DNA of 64,000 bases from Bagarius yarrelli (GCA_005784505.1 VCAZ01000025.1:4052501-4116500); one strand, 5' to 3'. Shown: positions 34,846 through 48,422, counted from the stretch's first letter. The notes: generated from the letters alone by a model not told the origin. Numbers and translations: made by a program.

Positions 34846-37800
34846 ATGTGTAGTTTCCAACTAAGAACCTGTAAAACTCCTCCTTAATTTGCTAATACAA
34901 AAATTCAGAGTTTACTACATGCAAGGATTTAGTGTAAGTTAGTACAGGAATCAAATATAAACGATTGTCCATATTAAAAATGCTGTAAAATACGTCCTAA
35001 TGTAAGACAGTGTCCTACAACACATTTCTCGAAGCTCATGCTGCTTACGTTTGCTTACGACGCGGTTCAGAATCACCTGCAACTTTGGTACATCAATCTC
35101 CATTTCCTACACGCCAAGACGGGAGAATACAAACGGCGTTACAACGTGTCAGTAAGTTTATGACCACAAAACAGAAACATACCTCCTGTTTCCTTACCGT
35201 TCCAGCCAGTTTGAGGAAAAGAGCTTTGAATCCTTCATCAATCTCACTCTCCTGTAGTGCAGGCTGTAACAGTCAATAGAGGGGATTATTAATGGACTTT
35301 ATGCACACACAACGATGATGTACTTTCACTAAAATCTCAGCCTGTTTCCGTTATCCTGACAGAACGGACATCCCTACCTACAATCTGTGCAAATATACAA
35401 ATCTGTTACAAAATAATAAAACTGCTAAAATTGTAATTGTAACTAATTTTTATTTATAATTATAATTAATTACGGCACTTTACTCATCTCAATAACCGAA
35501 TGTGTGTAAATGAAGAGAGAAAACACAGTTTCTGTAAATCCACATTGCTTAGCGTTATCCAGAGCAACTTACATTTATCTCTTATATAATTGAGCAATTG
35601 GGGGTTAAGGGGCCTTGCTCAGGGGCCCAGCAGTGACAACTTGGTGCTGAGAATCGAACCCTGATCTTCTAATTAGAAGTCCAACACCTTAACCACTGAG
35701 CCACCACTGAGCCCATATTACAACACAGCAGTTTTGATTTCTAGCATATATAATTAAATATTTATTTCAGTAGCCTTTTGTGGGACATGATTTGACGAAC
35801 AGAACCTTATATGACTATAGTCAGGCTTAATAAAGTATAGATTTTAATTCAAAGAACAAATACATGTTGTTATTTTATTTAAGAGACAATAAAAATCGTA
35901 GGATAAGCCAACCCAAGGCATAAACTGCTTAAAGCCCGTGTGTCCACCAGAGGGCCCCCAATAGTACATGAAAAAGCTTGGGGGTTGTTTTATATGTTAT
36001 GTCAATAGATAATAGTAATTATATAAACTGCAATATATAATAAAACCAAAACAAACACTTTTTATGTTAACGGGTTACAGGATGCATGCAGAGCCAGAGT
36101 GTGACTAAATAACGTTAACGTTATAGAAGTTGGTTGGAGAAGCAGTGACAGAAAAACTCTCATTATTGTCACAAAAAAGAACACATCCTTCTGGTGCAGA
36201 GAAAAGAAAAAAGAAGAAAACCGAGGAAGAAAAAACAGTTAAGAAAATGAATACAAACTAAACTAAACTGTAAACTGTCTGCTGGTTTATTTAGCTACTT
36301 TTCAGTTCACCACATTAAGTATGTAGGTTATACTGACACCAGTATTGTACTACTGCAAAACTTTAAATGTAAATTAAAAATTATAGAAGGGTAAAACAAC
36401 ACAGCTACAACAAATAAAATGTAAACTAGCAATGAGAGGCCCCCAAAATACATTTTTCTTAGCGCCCTCTAAAGGCTTGGACCGGCCCTGTAAAAAGATT
36501 ATCCAGACACAATAATCATCAACAAGGTGTTGGTGTCAGTATAACCTACAAACATCCGATAATTGTGTGTGTTGAATCAGAATTAAACAAAAATCACTTA
36601 CGTCGTCTGGTAGATCGGCAGAAAGCTCATCATCAAGCTCCCTTAAAAAGACAGATAGCACCTTTATTCAAACCTATTTCTCAAGAAATGTAAATATTGG
36701 ATTATATTTATGAAGCTGGACATTCCAATTTTTATCTTTAGCTTTAATAAGCGTCTGCAGTACAGTGTTTAAGACATACTGTAGACCTGACCATCGCATC
36801 CATAGGGTGTTTTGTTTAATATCATATTCTAGTTTTAGTCTCACTCGTACTCTTTAATAACCTCCATGTTTTGTTAGACTTTATTAAAATGTGGCTGTGG
36901 GGATTCGCCAATTCAGCCACAATAGTATCAGTAAGACAGACACTGGTGTTGGGTGAGTTTATCTACCAGTTCATCCCAAAGGTGTTTATTTGGGTTGACT
37001 TTTGCTAATATCGTGTGTTGATACTACGAATCAGTATTTTTTTAATGTAAATTACTTAAAAATATATAATATATAAAATATATATTACAGGAATTTTTAA
37101 GCAAATCAATAAAATAAGATTGAACTTCTACTTAGGGAACAAAAAAACAGTGAAAACGTGAGTGTGTCTTATGTAGTGGTGGAAACTCGCTAACTGAAAG
37201 ATTTATAAATAAATGTATGCATTACTTCACTAAGCGTAAAATGGCTCTCAGTAATGCCTCAAATATGTTAATTTCTACATGTCCTCAACTAAATATCAGA
37301 TTGACATGAAACGTAAATGTTGTCTTTAATAATGGCACCAACAATAAAAGAATTCACTTACTCAGATACTGTGACTTTTTCAGAGAAAACCCTCAGCACA
37401 AAATCTCCCTCTTTGTTTGGTTCAAAGGTGGAGGGAACAATGATGTACTCCCCTGCAGGTAGACAGAAACGAGAGCTCACCTCCCGAAGGTTGATGAACA
37501 GCTCGGAGCGAGCGCTAGACGTGTGTTTAAGGAAGAAGTCACGCTTTAGATGCACACCAGTGCTTCCCAGAAACTGCCAAGGACACACAGATCTGTCTGA
37601 GGATTATTTTCTTATGCTTATGAATTCCTGCTTTTTTTTTAAAGTATCCAAGAGCAAAACATAAAGCAAAGAACTGCATCGAAGCAGAACAGGCACTGAC
37701 CTGACAGCATTAAGAACAGCTCATGGTTTACTTTATAGCAGACATGATTGCATTATTGTTAGATGTGCATCAAACCCATACCTCTTTGGGAACCTGTAAA

Positions 37801-40800
37801 TAATACAAGAAAGGATTTCAGTAAGATATAAACAACCTCACTAAGTAATACACAGTTTATGTCTAATCCCTGAAGGAAATGTTTAATCTTATAGCAAGTC
37901 TAAATTAATCATCATCTGAAAAGCAAGCACTGATACAATACTGTATATTACATGTGAATGATCGAACAGGAACCGTAAAACAAAGCCAAAGCTACCCACT
38001 GCTTAGCGAAAACTTTCAGTGCTATCAGGCTACAGTTAGCATTTTCCAAAATGTCCCACTGCACCTTTAATTGTAGAAATGGGCACTACTTGGAATTAAT
38101 TTTTTTTTTATTTTAACAGAATAACTTGGAGGATGTGGTGGCTCATGGTTAAGGTGTTGGACTGCCAACCTGAAGATTGTGAGTTTGATTTCCAGCTCCA
38201 CCAACTGTTGGGCCCCTGAGCAAGGCCCTTAATCCCCAATTGCTCAGTTGTATAAAAGAAATAAATGTAAGTCGCTCTGAATAAGGGAGTCTGCCAAACG
38301 CTGTAAATGTAAATAACTTGGGTTACCAATATATTGTTGCGTCTCAAAAATGTTTTTTTAGAGTTTTCTAAATATCTTATTAAGAGGAAACAGTTAAAAT
38401 TAAAATAAAAAACAATTTTAACTTCTATTAATAAAATAATACAAGATTAAATGCAGTTCTGCTCTCATGAGGGAGATCATGTCATACCGGTTATCCAAAA
38501 GTGTGTTAAATAAAAATTGTACATTTACAGAATTTGGCAGACGTCAGAGCCACTCACATTTATCTAATTTATACAACTGAGCAGTTAAGGGTTAAGGGCC
38601 TTGCTCAGGGGCCCAGCAGTGGTGGCTTGGTGGTGCTGGGTATTAAACCCTGGTCTTTCTGGTATCAGTCCAACACCTAAACCACCAAGCTACCACCTCC
38701 CACCTAAAGTTATGTTTGAGTTAAGTATTCTTTTAAGGCCTAATTTTGAAAGAAATTACAAGATCCGAATAAGCTTCCTACCTCATAAATGGCGTATCCA
38801 ATTGTTTCCATGTCCTTGCCCTCTCGTCGTAACACCCGCCGATTCTTCTGCATGAGTGCCACCAGAAAACTGCAGCCGTCTTGGCCCTCAGTGTCAGGGT
38901 CATTTAGCACGATTTTATACTGGGGGTTGATCCAAAATGTTGCTGCATTTATAATAAAATGTAAAAGCATTTGCCATGAGCTGAATTCTCATTTTATGTC
39001 ATCTTTATAATAATCCAAATAATTGCTACAGTAAAGATTTAGTACCTGGGTAGTTCCTGCAACCTCCTGCGGTGCTGCCTCTTCTCCACTCGCCTGGGTA
39101 CAGAGACGAGTTCCACTTCTTTAGCTCACGGCATTGTAGTGCATCTGCTGTCAGATTACAGATCTCCAATCTGCTAAACTCCCTCATGAAATCATGAAAT
39201 GACATCCTGTGTGGGAAGTAACAGGAAAAGAAAAACTATCAGTTTTCTTTTAATAAAGTCTCTATTTGTGGAACGAGATAACTAAATTATTGAATCAGCA
39301 GAATGTAATGAATTATTTTTATTAACAGCCTGACTTTAGTCTTCCTGTTTCATTTACTGAGCCCTATGGTGGACGATCTACAATATTTAACACTAAAAAC
39401 AAATAAATTAAGCATAAATTGTTTTTTTGTAAGAAGACATTTAAATGTCCTCTATGAAAAAATCCTCAGGAGGATACATTTTTTGTTCTTTTAAACATTT
39501 CCCAATTCTGCATTTTTAACCTTAAGATAAAAACAATGAGGCAGATAAGGGAATGTAGTATGACATCACATGTTTACATTTACAGCATTTGGCAGACGCT
39601 CCTATCCAGAGCGACTTACCTTTATCTCGTTTATACAACTGAGCAATTGGGGGTTAAGGGCCTTGCTCAGGGGCCCAGCAGTGGTGGCTTAGTGGTCCTG
39701 GGAATCGAACCCCAGTCTTTTTGGTATCAGTCCAACACCTGAACCACTAAGCCACCACTTCCCACATGTTCATACCATAAAATAAATTTAAATGTAACTG
39801 GAAAAAGGCATTTTATAATGTGTTGCTTAGTTGTAAATTAAAAATTTTGTATAATGTACGATGATCAGTTATTTTATTGCATACTTTTTTACGACATTTA
39901 TAACATTTATCATATATTTATTTTAGCATCTGAGGTGGGTACTAACCTGTTATGATTACTTCATTACATTTGATTAAGTTGATATTTGGAAATAATTAAC
40001 TTGGAATAGTCGGTTTAACTGGACTTACAGTTACTTTTAATGAAGTTCATTTTTATTCACAGAAATTTACTTTTACTTCACTAGATTTGATGGCGTTCCT
40101 CCGCAATTATCAAATGTTAATCATGAAAATGTAGTTTTAATAGTTAGTTTTCATCATGTTTTGCATAATGAGATGGCAAATCTCGTCATAGGTTGCAGTC
40201 ATCAGAAGTACGTATGTGAAACCCGCTCATTTATTAAAGCAAGCTTAATTCTGCAAATAATTAATAATCCAAAAGACAGAAGAGAAAATGAACATTTACA
40301 TAATGCGATTTCTTCTATATGACCAAAACAAGTTGGCCTATCAGTGTCCAGAAATTTCCAATCTGAGAAATCATGTTGCAGTAAGTTTCATAAAAATGAC
40401 TATACTATTTGAAGAGGATTCTGTAACTATGGGCACTTTAACCTCACTATAAGTTACTATAAAATCTCACACATTGATTTTATTACGCATAGATTACGTA
40501 GTGGATTGTTAGTATTTTATTCTGGTTTTAGGATTTTTTTTATTTATTTAGATCCAAAGAAACTAGGAACTCATTCCTTAAGTAATCCTATCATTGGGTA
40601 GTTTATTACTCTTACTCAAGTAACTGTAAACATAAATACTGTTATTGAGTAATTATTTTTGCAGGTAGTTATACTTAAGTACTTAAGTAAGATCTTTGGC
40701 TACTCTACACACACATTCGTATAGCATGAATAAACACTGATACTGTACCAGAACTCTCCATCTTCCTGACAGTTATGCAGACGTTCCCTTACAGAAGGGT

Positions 40801-43800
40801 CAATCCCTTTCCACTCCTTGGAACTAAATAGGACAAGGTAGAAGTAATGACATCATTATATATACATTTTTTATTTTGCTTCAGCTTTAAATGCCCTTCA
40901 TTTAATTATTTATTTATGGTATTTAATTATTCTGCGTTCTCACTTGTCACTCCAGGCTCCAGTCCATTCCACTTCCCCCCAAGGGTTCCGGATACGAAGC
41001 AACTTTACAGTGTTATTTTTAAATTCCACCTAAGTTTAAGATTTAATAAGAATTAAATTACCAGTAATTTAACTGCTAGTTAACAATTTCCGCGCTTACC
41101 TCCTCCACTCCTGTAACAGAATAAGCATGGCCTTTCACTAGCTTTTTAAAGGTCACTGCTTCCATGTCAAAGAAACCTGTAATCTAAAAGTGGCAAAGTC
41201 TTAAAAAATAATCATTGCTGCACAATATCATGTATGCTATACGCTAATTAATGCATGTCTATACTTACATCTATAGAGCAGCCCAATAAAGATCCCCTTT
41301 CTACAGCTCTTTGAATGATGCTGAAGAGGTTGGCTGGAGATTTTTTTAGTTCATACATTTCTGTGACACCACCAGTAAAATCCTCAAACCCTTCAGAGGT
41401 GCAGCCTCCAGAGAGCGCCTCGTAACAACCATTCAACCTGTCTCACACATGCACAGATTTAATATACATCTACAGCATTTGTCAGACACTCTTTTCCAGA
41501 ATGACTTACATTTATCTCTCTTGTACAACTGAGCAATTGAGGGTTAAGGGCCTTGTTTAGGGGCCCAGCAGTGGCAACTGTACAGCTAAATAAAAATCTC
41601 AACGAGCCTATGCCCACTACGGGCCCCATATCTCTGCTCTTGGCTGACATAATGGCTGTAAGATGTAGTTATTTGAGCTACAGAAACCTTTATGTCAGTA
41701 TTAATCCTCCTGGCTGTTCTCTGACTTTTCTTATTAAAACAACGAGTCCCATGTATGTCAATCAATGCGATCGCAATTGTGCATAACTGATGCTAATCCC
41801 CTCTTACTTGGCATATGCCTTCTCCACTAGTGCACTCCAGAACTCTGCTCCTTCAGCTGAGTGGACAAACAGAAGCTTCCCATCTCTCACTGGCAACCGG
41901 TCATCAATCACTACATCCACCCATTCTCCAAACTGCCAAAACTGCAACAGGGGAGAAAAAACATTGATTATTAAGAAGACATACAATAAAACTGACCTTC
42001 ATATAATGTTAGTTAGGGATTCATCCATACCATTTTGGTAAAGACAGAGTATGAATTTTTATTCACTGCTATTTTTATCCTGGTACTCGGCGATAAGGAT
42101 TAGATTATTTATATTTTATATAATATTTAGCATTTATTTGGAAATATTTTCCACATTCTGACACTTTTAGAAGTATGTGGGAAAGTGGTGGCTCATGGTT
42201 AAGGTGTTGGATTACCAACCCGAAGGTTGTGGGTTCGATTCCCAGCTCGACCAAGCCACCACCATTGGGCCCCTGAGCAAGGCCCTTAACCCCCAATTGC
42301 TCAGTTGTATAACAAGGAATATTGTAACTCGCTCTGGATAAGGGCGTCTGCCAAATGCTGCAAATGTAAATGTGTGCAAATAGTATCTGTCCCAATACCG
42401 ATACCGGGTGCATCCCTAATTAGTTCATAATCATTTATGTCCAAATCAAAGAACTCTTCATCGGCCAATACAATGCATAAGGTAAAAAAAAATCACACAT
42501 ATATTAATTTTTTGAAATATATCCAGATTTTTGGCTGTGAAAGATAGGTAATAGGAGGTATACAAGAAATACAACATGCTGCATAACCTTGTCATAGGGT
42601 GACTAAAACTGTTTTGTGCTGTGGGAGATATGCTCTGTGTCATGATTATATGTAGCTCAACATCTGGGTTTAGACAGCAAGTCAGAAGATTATGATAACC
42701 TGTTTGTAGTTTAGTACCTCCAACGCTGCTGCTTAGAACAACATGGGCAATGAAAATTACGCATAAGCTAAATATAGCAAACATAGCAAGCTGTCATAGA
42801 ATAAGTCTGTCCTGCCTTTAAAACTGCTGATCCCTGCATGATTAACTTTAACAGAAATCAGCAAAGAATCCATGCAATTTTTTAGATGACTAAGCCTAAA
42901 AAGATAACACAGGTTCCCAACATGGACTCATGCATGCTGATGGAATTTGACAAGAGGGAGCCATCTCTGCCCTCCACTGTATTTGACTGGGTGTCTATTT
43001 CCCCCATAAATACTCTCTGTAAATATAGCTAACTGTGACAGGGTGTTGAATTGCTGTATATGCAGTTCTGCTGAATGCTGCTCTGGGGGAAGGGGAGGAA
43101 AAAGTCATGCAGTAAAGCAGCATTTTTTGCACTGTTGTTCGCAGAAAGACAAATTTACAAATTGTGACATACCTGGAAGTGAAAGATGCCAGCATAATTC
43201 TGATGAAAACTCTGGCCATGAGGTACTACACGACGCAGCAATGGCTCATTCAGAGTAAGACATGCAATGGCAGCCAGCAGCCAACAGTCCCCTGATTTAA
43301 AAAATAATAATAAGCAACATGTAAGAATAAATGAGAAATATATGTTATGTAATTAAAGAGTGGTTACCAAAATTTGAGGGTCAAGGCTAACAAATGTGTC
43401 CACTGAAACATCTGAAGGCAGCCAAATGCATCGATTTAATTTGCTGCTTATGCTGAGTCACATGGCAGTGTAACACACTCAGAGAAAATCAGTATTTTTT
43501 CTCTTGTAAATAAATACTCTCAGAGACACCCACTTTTAGAGTATTTTATTTCTTATATTATATTTTGTTTCTTTGGACATTATACTACTGTTATATTTGT
43601 TCCGCTTTATTCTTGATTTATATTGTTTATTATTTCAATAAAATATACCTACATTAATTGCTTAAATTATAAATAAAATTTATGTCTGTAACAAGGCGTA
43701 TAAGCAGGTAAAATTTTAAGACTGACCAACAAAATAAAAGCCAATGCATAAACTGGGCCGTTATCTGTAAAGACGGATGGACTAGTAACCAATACTAATA

Positions 43801-44474
43801 CAGTGTGATTCGCAGTGTATTTCTGAATAAGCTGTTGCAGATTGTATCAGTTCTTCAGGTTTTTATTGCTATTGCAATTAAATGAGAAATGCTCCTTTAA
43901 TTCTTACAGCTTTGAATTGATTAATTTCTGCATTTCTAGCATAAAAAACTTCTGTTACATTATTCTATATATCCCCACTGAGTTCATTGTTATACCTAGA
44001 GCTCCTTGGCAGATGTCTGTCCGAGTGGCTCCATCTACAATGAAGTGCGGGTCAGTACAGAACTCCTGGAGTGCACAAAGAACACCTATGGGTCAGACAG
44101 GGCAGAAAAGTGACTGGAATATCTCTAAGTTTATAGTTGTTTGGATGTAAACTGTGACAGATGGAAGCAGAGCCTTCACAGGTTAATAGTTTGCGGAAGG
44201 CTTTCGTACTACAGACTCTCACCGTGGGTCTCATCCAGCACATTCCTTTAGTTTTGGCAGAGCCAGGTGCCAGCTCTTTAAAGCCTAGTGAGGAAGGATG
44301 GGCTGGAAAAGTTTCGTCTTCGTATAAACAGCCACTCTGCAGGCAGCAGGCACGCAATGACTCAAAGTCCTGACCTAGGAACTTCAGAGCATTATCATTC
44401 TGACCCAGACCTTCATTGCGGTCCCAATCACTCCTCAGTCGGGCAGCTACTCCACTAGCATATATAGGCTCCAT
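32811..44474 (-). CDS. capn1: calpain-1 catalytic (large) subunit, 21 coding exons
   Basis: Cytosolic calcium-activated cysteine protease that pairs with the small subunit CAPNS1. Minus-strand exons: 44474-44223, 44065-43996, 43291-43173, 41941-41808, 41437-41269, 41183-41100, 41029-40944, 40823-40749, 39206-39046, 38942-38782, 37793-37782, 37573-37362, 36641-36602, 35251-35198, 35106-35049, 34681-34617, 34546-34478, 34389-34311, 34211-34095, 32980-32922, 32837-32811. They sum to 2103 nt, giving 700 aa; human CAPN1 is 714, mostly a longer N-terminus. The triad is intact: Cys110 in GDCWLL, His267 in KGHAYS, Asn291 in RNPWGE. Next come the C2-like domain (HLKRDFFL, VPSTFEPNKEGDFVLR) and a penta-EF-hand domain (~aa 535-700, with DLDKSGTM) ending WISLTMFT. 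VPSTFEPNKEGDFVLR points to CAPN1 rather than CAPN2. The ATG exon has a splice acceptor ahead of it (44493), so an untranslated exon 1 lies upstream. Exon 11 is a 12-nt microexon. Confidence 0.96.
33450..33800. mobile_element. inverted pair of SINEs in the last intron group of capn1
   Basis: A minus copy (33450-33610: 'tggcatttggtagactccct', 'gccttgctcaagggcccagc') is followed 30 bases later by a plus copy (33640-33800: 'ggtgttggactgctaactag', 'gtgggtttgattcctag', 'aaatgccagaaatgtaa'). Confidence 0.8.
34782..34836. repeat. (AT)n microsatellite
   Basis: Perfect AT run about 100 bases upstream (in capn1 sense) of the exon at 34681-34617. Confidence 0.95.
35540..35712 (-). mobile_element. tRNA-derived SINE, minus orientation
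   Basis: 'ttatccagagcaacttacat', 'ggggccttgctcaggggccc' and 'gtccaacaccttaaccactg' read as tail, body and head in reverse. It lies in a capn1 intron. Confidence 0.85.
36885..37005 (+). mobile_element. DNA-transposon fragment
   Basis: Contains 'gtggctgtggggattcgcca', 'attcagccacaatagtatca', 'cactggtgttgggtgag' and 'atcccaaaggtgtttattt', the internal part of the same family as 57730-58005. It lies in a capn1 intron. Confidence 0.65.
37782..37793 (-). CDS. capn1: 12-nt microexon 11 of capn1 (VPKE)
   Basis: The 12 bases encode VPKE between a perfect-looking acceptor ('tatttacag') and donor ('gtatgg'). The residues are required to join IYE of exon 10 to FLGS of exon 12 in the calpain C2-like domain, and the human protein has VPPE/VPKE-type sequence at the junction. 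The small size keeps the frame. Confidence 0.9.
38130..38313 (+). mobile_element. tRNA-derived SINE, plus orientation
   Basis: 'gtggctcatggttaaggtgt', 'tgagtttgatttccag', 'ccaactgttgggcccctgag' and tail 'gctctgaataagggagtctg'. It lies in capn1 intron 10. Confidence 0.9.
38520..38705 (-). mobile_element. tRNA-derived SINE, minus orientation
   Basis: 'acatttacagaatttggcag', 'aagggccttgctcaggggcc' and 'agtccaacacctaaaccacc'. About 200 bp from the plus copy at 38130, so the two form an inverted pair in one intron. Confidence 0.9.
39570..39765 (-). mobile_element. full-length tRNA-derived SINE, minus orientation
   Basis: 'acatttacagcatttggcag', 'cgctcctatccagagcgact', 'gggccttgctcaggggccca', 'gggaatcgaacccc' and 'gtccaacacctgaaccacta'. 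It is the least diverged copy in the window, so likely the youngest. It lies in a capn1 intron. Confidence 0.92.
41465..41580 (-). mobile_element. SINE fragment (tail and body), minus orientation
   Basis: 'acatctacagcatttgtcag', 'ccagaatgacttacatttat' and 'ggggcccagcagtggcaact', with no head. It lies about 30 bases upstream of a capn1 exon (41437-41269). Confidence 0.8.
42180..42372 (+). mobile_element. full-length tRNA-derived SINE, plus orientation
   Basis: 'gtggctcatggttaaggtgt', 'gtgggttcgattcccagc', 'gggcccctgagcaaggccct', 'gctctggataagggcgtctg' and 'ccaaatgctgcaaatgtaaa'. A good reference copy for the family, in a capn1 intron. Confidence 0.92.
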
Positions 44475-45849
44475 GGGTCAGTAGCTATTAATTCTAAGAA
44501 AAAGTGATTAGAAATCCAGGCATTTAATGTAGCAAATATTTTAACATTTATATAAGTAGAAAAAGTCTTATAGTTATTATTAATTAATTATTTATTATTT
44601 TTATTATTATAATTAGTAGTAGTAGCAGTAAATGCATGCATCATTTTATGCATGTTCTGGATTTTATGTTATTTATTTATAATTATTCCAAGTTAAATTT
44701 ACACTTTTAAATATGATTTGAGGGTTAAAAAAAATTTCTCTCTCAGTACATATCCCATTAATAATTACATATCACAGTAATAATCTCAGAAAAGAAAAAT
44801 TATGTTGTAGACTTAACAGATAAGCTAAATTTAATGTAAATTGTAAAAACAGGCGTACCTTTTGTCATAAAAAATCTTGGTTATTTCTTCTCTTTATTCA
44901 AGTATATTTTCTGTATAGCTTGAGCCGTGTCCTGTGTCCTCTGCCAGTGCTGATAAAAAAAAACAAAAAAACCAAACCTTTACGAGTTGCTGGGTTGCCA
45001 GATTTGAGCAACTAACTCCCACCCAATTATGTTATAAAGCATCCATTTTCATCTTCATTTGCAACCCAGGTTGCAGTTTTGTTTTCTACAGAACATGACA
45101 ATAAGGGGTTTTGATCTGACTTTAAAGAAATAGTCCATCTGAGGCACATGACCCAGTGTGTGAGTTGTGTATATTATGTGTATCTGCAGTGAAGAGGAGC
45201 AGTGTGCAGACTGCAGTCCAGTGGGCATGTGTTTTAGCAGCCTTCAGACACGCCTTCCAGTCTATTCTCAGTGGACATGGGCCGGTATGAGATTCTGACG
45301 GTATCCTAACCTTAAGCAAAAAATATCACAGTTCAACGGTATTATGGAATTGCAATGCTATTTTTAAATGTTTGGGTAAAAAACAAAAACTTTTTTTTTA
45401 CTGAACAGAATATATATTATTTTAAGAAAGATTAGATTAGATTTAACTTTATTGTCATTGGTACATGTACAGAGTCAGAATTGCAGTATATGTAGTACAT
45501 TTTGAAACACTAAACATATCAGTTTAAATCATTAATTATATGTTATCATTAATTATATTTTAATTACTGCACTCTTGCAAAAAAAGTGTGTATGTTGGTT
45601 TTATACCTGATTAAACATAATGCAAACAATACATTATATCATTTAATTAATTTGTTTTATGTAAAAACCTGTATCATGTTTATCAGTCTTTGCTGCACAC
45701 AACCTGAAGGATTCATGCACTTTCTGTTCAACAACACGTGAAAATATTGCACATACCGCATGATGAAAAATTTTAGTGTTTTTTTTTAAATCGTGGTATG
45801 ACTCGAAACTGGCAATCGGCCCAAACCTAATTCTAATTAAGCCTTTTTG

Positions 45850-46065
45850 GGAGGTTCGTTCATCTTCTATACCTGCTTATTCCCTAATTGGGGGGCACAG
45901 GGATCTGCTGGAGTCTGTCCCAGCCGTCTCTGAAAGGGCAAAAGGGCAGGAGGGGTACACCCTGGACAGGTCGTCAGTCCATCACAGGGCCACACACACC
46001 AGGAATCGAGCCCGGGCCTTCTTGCCATGTGGCAACAGTGCTAACCACTAAGCCACCGTGCAAAC
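45850..46065 (-). repeat. dispersed repeat ('ccatcacagggccacacaca')
   Basis: 'atacctgcttattccctaat', 'gtctgtcccagccgtctctg', 'tacaccctggacaggtcgtc', 'gtccatcacagggccacaca' and a tRNA-like end 'gtgctaaccactaagccacc'. A fish interspersed repeat type; the last block suggests a tRNA-derived head read in reverse. Confidence 0.65.
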
Positions 46066-48029
46066 CCTCTTTGGGAGGCTTTTTTCTGCAAATCTTTTCT
46101 CAAAAAAAATCACTGCAAAAATATTTTTAGGTATAATTAACAATAAGGTTTTCTACAAACATAAGAGGCTCAGAAGAGAAAATCTGCAATATGAAGTGTT
46201 CTGAAGATTAGATTAATGCATCAACAAAATAACAACAAATCAGTTATTTATAGGGTTATGAGACACTTGTTTGTAAAAAAAAAAAAGATGGTCTGGCCAT
46301 TAGAGGTATAGTCATATCAGATACTGATTTTTGCCCACTAGATGGCAATAGTAGGCTACAGTCTAGTGACTGTCACATGACAGTTAAGCCACAAAAGATT
46401 TTACAGATCTGCTAGGAGAATACTGAAAAACAGTGACGCAGTGTCTAACATTCTGTGACATTTGAAAGTTACACAAATAGTTATGTAATTTGGTGGGATA
46501 TGCCATTGAGATTTAACGTGCCAAAAACCATGAATGTCAACTGGTCAGAGGAGAGCAAAGTGTTATAAACATCACATCTTCTAGCCCTTAAATATGGTGA
46601 ACATGGACACAGCACTGTTCCATACAGTATACCTACATACATTTCACTAAATAAAATAAGTATTCTGTCAAGTAGGGCTGTTGGTAATGAGAGTAAGAAT
46701 CGCAAATCTTTCCACCCCTGGTATATTCCTGGTTAATCAGCAGCTTAGTTTAATCACCTGTCTGTTGCAACACTTGCACACGTTATAACTCTGCAACACT
46801 ACAATATTTAACATGCGATTTTGCACACAGTCAGTAAATGCACCTATGTTAGCATGCAAAATTGATCTGCCCCTGTACATGGTGATTTTGCTCCTTTGTG
46901 GACCTGCTAAATTTAGAACAATGGACAAATTTATGTGTAAAGTGTATATTGTCAATGTGAACTCTACCTAACCTATAATTTATGCAGCCTACTCTGCTCA
47001 GGCACTTTGCACAGTATGTGTAGGTTGTGCTTTGTTTACTGGTATATGTATAGGTAATATTATACATTGTGTACTAAGAAGAAAACTATAGTCATAATTA
47101 GAAATTGCTGACATTTTTTATTCTGCTAAACAACAGCAGCCGCCAAAACATCAGAAATGTAATTCAGGAACTAACAGCCTACCACACTTAGAATTTTTCA
47201 GTGTCAGTTTCCTGACCTCAGGCTAGATGAACATTTATAATGTATGTTGAGAAACATTCTACCATAACTTTTGGACTGCTAAAAAAAGTGACTTTTTATA
47301 AAAGACCCCAGGGCTAAAAACTGTAGTTGAAATTGTTCATTAAACATAAATCTTGTGCAGAAAAGTGGAACAGAACAGGTGACAAAGAACATTAATACAG
47401 GATGTGAGCGTGTGACTTTCAGCATGAACCATCTGATCAAAGAAGGTGAAGTTTTGAAGTTAGGACAAAAGAACACAAGCAGTATTATAGAACTCTGTGT
47501 GTGTGTGTGTGTGTGTGTTATTTGGAGGTCAGCTGTGATCAGCTGTGTCTTTAAGAAGTTGAGTATAAATGTGTGTGCTGTCCCCCAGGCATGAATGCTT
47601 GGTCTGGTGTCTATATAATGCTGTTGGAGGCAATTTGTTAATATAATTATGGTTTACTTATGGTCCTCTTAGAAACTTTAAACTGCCACTAATACAAAAA
47701 CATCTTTATCATAACAGGAATGAACTCCAGCATCTTTTCACCACATCAACTGACAGAATATATGAAAGAAGAACACCTTAATAACATACTATGCTGTTTT
47801 CTTTTTTATTTATTAATAATCTGCATATATAAAGGATGGATTTTATTGATCCCTGAGGTACATTTTGGATTAAATTCTGTTGAAAAAAAAAAATATTCCT
47901 GAAGGACAAGATGTTTCAGGACATGATGTAATTTCCCTTCACTTTCCTTGATGTAGAGTGTGAGCGGGAGATAAAGAAATGGAAACAGCATTTTAGTTGC
48001 CACAGCCATTAGAGACACATCAGTGGAGT

Positions 48030-48098
48030 GAGAGAGGGGGGGAGAGAGAGAGAGGGAGAGAGAGAGAAAAACAGAGAGAGAGAGAGAGAGAGAGAGCA
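48030..48098. repeat. (GA)n purine microsatellite
   Basis: Imperfect GAGAGA tract, stop-free on the other strand, which gives a spurious Ser/Leu-rich open frame. Confidence 0.9.
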
Positions 48099-48274
48099 AG
48101 AGAAATGAGACCGTACCTCATTTCTGCTTTCTCATTGTAATGCCTGAGTAATCATACTATTGCAAATTACATCAACAACAACAACAACAAAAAACAGGTC
48201 ACATGTTTATGTGGGACCAAAAGTGGTAATACAGACTTTTCAAGAAAGACTCTGTATTCTGTAACAGCTCTGCA

Positions 48275-48422
48275 TGATGCATGCTGGGTTTGAATCCCAG
48301 GTCTACCATGCTGCCACTGCTGGGGCCCTGAACAACCCTTTAACCCTTTACTGCTCAGTTGGATAAGATAAATGTAAAGTTTTTCTGGATGAGGATGACT
48401 GCCAAATGCTGCAAATGTAATT
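48275..48422 (+). mobile_element. degenerate tRNA-derived SINE
   Basis: 'gctgggtttgaatcccaggt', 'gccactgctggggccctgaa' and 'gactgccaaatgctgcaaat'. Confidence 0.75.

Noticed and set aside
41804..41986. Open frame starting MYVFLIINVFSPLLQ on the minus strand as a separate small protein
   Set aside because: Only the part from FWQFGEW onward is real; it is capn1 exon 4, and the front part is intron.
42105..42413. Open frame of 102 aa on the minus strand
   Set aside because: It is the reverse translation of a full-length SINE; near-identical peptides (YTTEQLGVKGLAQGP) occur at each SINE copy, for example 16678, 38108 and 39536.
43043..43258. Plus-strand Cys-rich open frame (LNCCICSSAECCSGG)
   Set aside because: It overlaps capn1 exon 3 in antisense (43173-43291) and lacks any family signature or splice context.
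47806..48099. Minus-strand Ser/Leu-rich open frame
   Set aside because: It reads through the (GA)n tract and has no recognisable protein features.
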